NCBI RefSeq assembly: GCF_029837695.1
Contig: NZ_JAOEEA010000006.1
Coordinates: 1-64,000 of the forward strand
Direction: 5' to 3'
DNA length: 64,000 nt
Origin: Pseudomonas sp. GD04019
Lineage (GTDB): Bacteria > Pseudomonadota > Gammaproteobacteria > Pseudomonadales > Pseudomonadaceae
The notes beneath the pieces are model-generated. The model worked only from the letters and a program-made list of their open reading frames with translations, made no database searches and had not been told where the DNA came from. Below are positions 61,115 to 64,000 of the stretch, one piece after another; within the stretch, counting starts at the first letter, position 1; every line of letters begins with the position of its first letter. The position numbers and the translations under genes are program-made.

Positions 61115-61365
61115 ATTCGACAAAAAGTTCCATTTAATTTGCACATACAGATTAAGCCAGCTGATAGACTCAATCTTGCAATGGCCCAATGCTATACACA
61201 GACATTGCTCATTTCAAGCATGTTGAAAATAACCAAAGCGAATAAGGCACAAAAAAGCGTGACTCACATCACGCCAAGCTCTGGGACAGTTGTGAAGTAC
61301 GCTGCATTTCTAGGCATGCGACAGACCTGTCGATAGTATTGCCGCGCCATCACAGGGATGAGTCC
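61115..61365. promoter_or_regulatory. Divergent control region between the giant gene and gspC
   Basis: A 251-base region holds promoters for both directions. A palindrome CGTGA-N6-TCACG at 61258-61273 fits the CRP/Vfr core GTGA-N6-TCAC. For the giant gene (minus) a weak pair is TTGAAA at 61217-61212 and TATAGC at 61196-61191, 15 bases apart; a start near 61184 would put the palindrome at about -81.5, compatible with class I activation. Toward gspC there is a perfect inverted repeat CGACAG-AC-CTGTCG at 61319-61332, about 34 bases before the gspC start, which could be an operator. No confident gspC promoter hexamers were found. Confidence 0.45.
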
Positions 61366-62004
61366 ATGGCCAGCTTTGTTCAGACATTATCCAGCCCTCT
61401 CGCGGCAACAAGCGCCAAGCTCGGTATCTGGCTTGTTCTGCCGGCACTCATACTGGCCAGCATTAGCTGGCAGGCATTCCAGTTTGCCCAGACAACCAGG
61501 CAGCAAGCCCCAGCAGCTGAAGCGGCTCAGCCCGCCGCGCAATCCGAATCCGCAAAGCGATCGCTAGATAAACACCTGCTCGGCATCTTCGGCAGTGCCG
61601 ATCAGGAGCAGCCCGATCAGGCACAGCGCGAAGCATTACCCGAAAGCAACCTGGACCTGCAGATCTCCGCCATCTTCTTCATGACAGCCCCCGAAGAGAG
61701 CTCGGTCATTATTGAGGACGGTAATAAGACCCTGATTCTCAAGCCTGGTGAAGAGGCGCGCCCCGGGATAGCCATTGCCAAAATCGAAAGCAACGGAGTT
61801 ACCTTCAAGCGTAATGGAAAACTGGAACAACTCAGTTTCCGCGGCTTTGGCGAAGGAGAGTCCGCTGCCCCGGAAAGTCTGCCCGCAGCCCCAGCAGAAC
61901 CTCCGACCGCAACGAATGAAACACCCGCCGTCGCGAAGTCAGCCGAATCGCCACCCACCGCATATCAGCAATTCATTCAGCGCAAGCTTGCGCAGAACAA
62001 GTAG
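61366..62004 (+). CDS. gspC: Type II secretion protein GspC (XcpP)
   Basis: Inner-membrane protein that links the T2SS assembly platform to the secretin. The chosen start, ATG at 61366 with AGGGATGAG ahead, gives 212 residues; the frame is open from a TTG at 61339. Layout: short cytoplasmic N-terminus, one membrane helix (LGIWLVLPALILASISWQAF, about 18-37), Ala/Gln-rich linker, the HR domain (about 80-150) with LDLQISAIFFMTAPEESSVI and a final KRNGKLEQLSF, then a Pro/Ala-rich stretch and a C-terminal helix. There is no PDZ domain; P. aeruginosa XcpP likewise has a coiled coil instead of PDZ, which supports the Pseudomonas assignment. gspD follows after 15 bases. Confidence 0.92.
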   Translation: MASFVQTLSSPLAATSAKLGIWLVLPALILASISWQAFQFAQTTRQQAPAAEAAQPAAQSESAKRSLDKHLLGIFGSADQEQPDQAQREALPESNLDLQISAIFFMTAPEESSVIIEDGNKTLILKPGEEARPGIAIAKIESNGVTFKRNGKLEQLSFRGFGEGESAAPESLPAAPAEPPTATNETPAVAKSAESPPTAYQQFIQRKLAQNK

Positions 62005-62019
62005 TCGAGTGATAGAGAA

Positions 62020-63930
62020 GTGCCCATCCGTATCTTACTTCCCCTGCTGCTGTCTCTCTGCCTCCTGTCCAACTCGGCACTAGCCGAAGAGCCAACTTCC
62101 CCGGAAAGCGCGGAAGTAAAGATCAACATGCAGGACGCCAACATCCGTTCGTTCATCGAGTGGATCGCCAAGGCGACCGGCAAGAACTTCATCATCGACC
62201 CTCGCGTAACCGGCAAGGTAACGGTGATATCCAATGGCGCCATGAGTCCCGACGAGGCTTATCGCGTCTTTCTTTCGGTATTGCAGGTACACGGATTCTC
62301 TGCAATCGAATCCGATAGCGTGGTCAAGGTCATTCCCGATGCGAACGCAAAGCAGAGCGGCGTCCCACTGGTCGATGACGATAAGCTCAACGACGACCAG
62401 CAAGTTGTGCGGGTAATACGCTCGGAACATGTCCCAGCAACACAGCTGGTAAACATATTGCGTCCGATGGTTCCCCAGGTTGGCCACCTGGCCGCCTACC
62501 CGGACAGCAATGCCCTGATCATTTCGGACCGGGCCTCCAACATCAATCAACTGCTGAAGCTGGTCGCCGAGATAGACCAGGCCGGCCAGTTTGAGATTGA
62601 CGTCATACCGCTGAAGTTTGCCAACGCCAAAGAGCTGTCGACCATGCTCGGCACCCTGACCCCCCAGGGTGGCGGACAGGAAGGCGCCAGCAAGATCAAT
62701 GTCTCCGTCGACGAGCGCACCAACAGCATTCTTATCTCCGGCGACCCCAGCAAGCGCCAGCAATTGCGCGATGTACTCGCCAGCCTGGACAAACCCGGCA
62801 ACCTCATCCGCGACACCAAAGTCATTTACCTGCACTACCTGAAGGCATCGGAAGTAGCCCAGGTACTACAGAACGTCGCCACCAGCGTGCAGAAACAGGA
62901 CAAGGACGTAGGAGTCAGCGGCGCCGAGATCTCCATCCAGGCCAACGACACGACCAACGCACTGGTCATCAGCGCTCCTCCAGCCATCATGACCACCATC
63001 GATGGCGTGGTTAAACGCCTGGATATCCGCCGCGCGCAGGTCCTGGTGGAAGCAGTCATCGTCGAGGTCTCGGACAACAAGGTGAACGACCTGGGCGTGC
63101 AATGGAAAACCTCCGAGGCGGCACTGGGCGGCGACGGCCTGTTCGGTGGTTTCAAGTCCTCCATGAAGGGCAACGGCATCGACAGCTTCCCAGGTTCGCC
63201 AGTCAAGCTGGATGCCGGCCTGAGCCTGGGCTTCTATAGCAGCGGCTCGCTGCGCGCCCTGGTGCGAATGCTGTCCACCGACGACTCGATGAACATCCTG
63301 TCCACGCCCAACCTGGTCACGCTGGACAACGAAGAGGGCAAGATAGTCGTAGGCCAGAACGTCCCCTTCGTCACCGGCAGCTCCACCAGCGCGTCCAACC
63401 CATCGACCAACCCCTTCCAGACGATCGAGCGGCAGGACGTGGGCATCACGCTGAAGATCAAGCCACAGATCAATGAAGGCGACTCGGTCACCCTGAATGT
63501 CTACCAGGAGATATCCAGCGTCACCAACGACACCAGTGCTGCCGATATCGTGACCAACAAGCGCTCCATCGAGACCCGAGTGCTGATCAAGGACAATATG
63601 ACGCTGGTGCTGGGCGGCCTGATCTCGGACGAAATGCGCGACTCCGGGGACCGCGTCCCGTTCTTCGCCAAGATTCCTGTCATCGGCAAACTGTTCCGCA
63701 ACGACCGCAAGGAAGTCAGCAAGAAGAACCTGATGGTCTTTATCAAGCCGACCATCATCAATGACTTCGCCCATGCGGACGAGCTGACCGAGGGCAAGTA
63801 CAACTTCATCCGCGAGCGACAGCTGCGCTACGCCGATCAGGACATACCGGAAGGTGTACCAGCCTTGCCGCCCCGTGTCGGCTCCCCGGAGAAGGAACTC
63901 AGAATCGAGAAGACCGTTCCTCTCGACTGA
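62020..63930 (+). CDS. gspD: Type II secretion outer-membrane secretin GspD (XcpQ)
   Basis: Outer-membrane channel of the T2SS, 636 residues, GTG start at 62020 with AGAG nearby. Signal peptide core ILLPLLLSLCLLSNSALA. The N0 domain (about 33-105) begins VKINMQDANIRSFIEWIAK; N1, N2 and N3 follow with VVRVIRSEHVPATQLVNIL, EIDVIPLKFANAKELSTML and TKVIYLHYLKASEVAQVL. The secretin core (about 330-600) includes NILSTPNLVTLDNEEGKIVV, VGQNVPFVTGS, DVGITLKIKPQINEGDSV and the family signature VPFFAKIPVIGKLFR. A short C-terminal tail may hold the pilotin-binding region. Length and motifs are normal, so the secretin appears functional; a strong terminator follows. Confidence 0.97.
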   Translation: MPIRILLPLLLSLCLLSNSALAEEPTSPESAEVKINMQDANIRSFIEWIAKATGKNFIIDPRVTGKVTVISNGAMSPDEAYRVFLSVLQVHGFSAIESDSVVKVIPDANAKQSGVPLVDDDKLNDDQQVVRVIRSEHVPATQLVNILRPMVPQVGHLAAYPDSNALIISDRASNINQLLKLVAEIDQAGQFEIDVIPLKFANAKELSTMLGTLTPQGGGQEGASKINVSVDERTNSILISGDPSKRQQLRDVLASLDKPGNLIRDTKVIYLHYLKASEVAQVLQNVATSVQKQDKDVGVSGAEISIQANDTTNALVISAPPAIMTTIDGVVKRLDIRRAQVLVEAVIVEVSDNKVNDLGVQWKTSEAALGGDGLFGGFKSSMKGNGIDSFPGSPVKLDAGLSLGFYSSGSLRALVRMLSTDDSMNILSTPNLVTLDNEEGKIVVGQNVPFVTGSSTSASNPSTNPFQTIERQDVGITLKIKPQINEGDSVTLNVYQEISSVTNDTSAADIVTNKRSIETRVLIKDNMTLVLGGLISDEMRDSGDRVPFFAKIPVIGKLFRNDRKEVSKKNLMVFIKPTIINDFAHADELTEGKYNFIRERQLRYADQDIPEGVPALPPRVGSPEKELRIEKTVPLD

Positions 63931-63943
63931 ATGGGCCGAAAAC

Positions 63944-63978
63944 AAAAAGCCCCCAAGCTCAGGCTTGGGGGCTTTTTT
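63944..63978 (+). terminator. Rho-independent terminator after gspD
   Basis: AAGCCCCCAAGC, a four-base loop and GCTTGGGGGCTT form a perfect GC-rich hairpin (flanked by A and T tracts) followed by TTTTTT, starting 14 bases after the gspD stop. It ends the gspC-gspD transcript. The remaining bases to 64000 show nothing recognisable. Confidence 0.95.
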
Positions 63979-64000
63979 CTTTCCAGTGCACCCAACAAGG

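Noticed and set aside
18308..61114. Type I secreted RTX adhesin (LapA/SiiE-like)
   Set aside because: It has a Sec signal peptide, no GGxGxD nonapeptide repeats, no C-terminal T1SS signal and no neighbouring ABC/MFP genes.

Overview
The window looks like a Pseudomonas-type (Gammaproteobacteria) chromosome segment. The type II secretion genes at the two ends have the divergent arrangement of the Pseudomonas xcp cluster: the start of gspE/xcpR on the minus strand at the left edge, and gspC/xcpP plus gspD/xcpQ on the plus strand at the right edge. In P. aeruginosa these two arms share one short intergenic region. Here about 60 kb of accessory DNA lies between them, and all of its genes are on the minus strand, in the direction of gspE.

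Read in the direction of transcription (right to left), the accessory block holds: a 42.8-kb gene for an exported protein of about 14,270 residues (18308-61114); two overlapping genes for parvulin-type lipoproteins, one with an intact rotamase domain and one that looks catalytically dead (17347-18216, 16494-17366); a 2,515-residue exported protein with a long calcium-binding TSP3-type repeat tract (8936-16483); a 2,108-residue exported protein with Ig-like and LamG-like domains and a possible nuclease-like C-terminal tip (2613-8939); a cytoplasmic beta-propeller-like protein (1165-2616); a small four-helix membrane protein (about 789-1196); then gspE. From the parvulin genes down to the membrane protein every junction overlaps or is within about 10-80 bases, so this is very probably one operon.

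The giant protein has a Sec signal peptide and three broad zones: an N-terminal array of bacterial Ig-like domains; a middle zone in which a module (LVIVD-type propeller, SbsA/Big_5-like Ig domain, IPT/TIG domain) recurs about every 1.7-2.5 kb; and a C-terminal zone of TSP3 repeats alternating with Ig domains, carboxypeptidase-regulatory-like domains and four copies of a domain I do not recognise. It has no visible RTX, autotransporter or sortase signal. With the T2SS context this suggests a Sec plus T2SS route, with the lipoprotein foldases as dedicated periplasmic helpers. The 2,108-residue protein plus the two small genes after it resemble a polymorphic toxin with candidate immunity genes; their base composition (about 40-47% GC by eye against about 60% around) points to recent exchange.

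The only two sizeable gaps in the minus-strand series (upstream of the giant gene, and between it and the parvulin genes) each contain a palindrome matching the CRP/Vfr pattern GTGA-N6-TCAC. I saw no RNA genes, CRISPR arrays, transposases or integrases.
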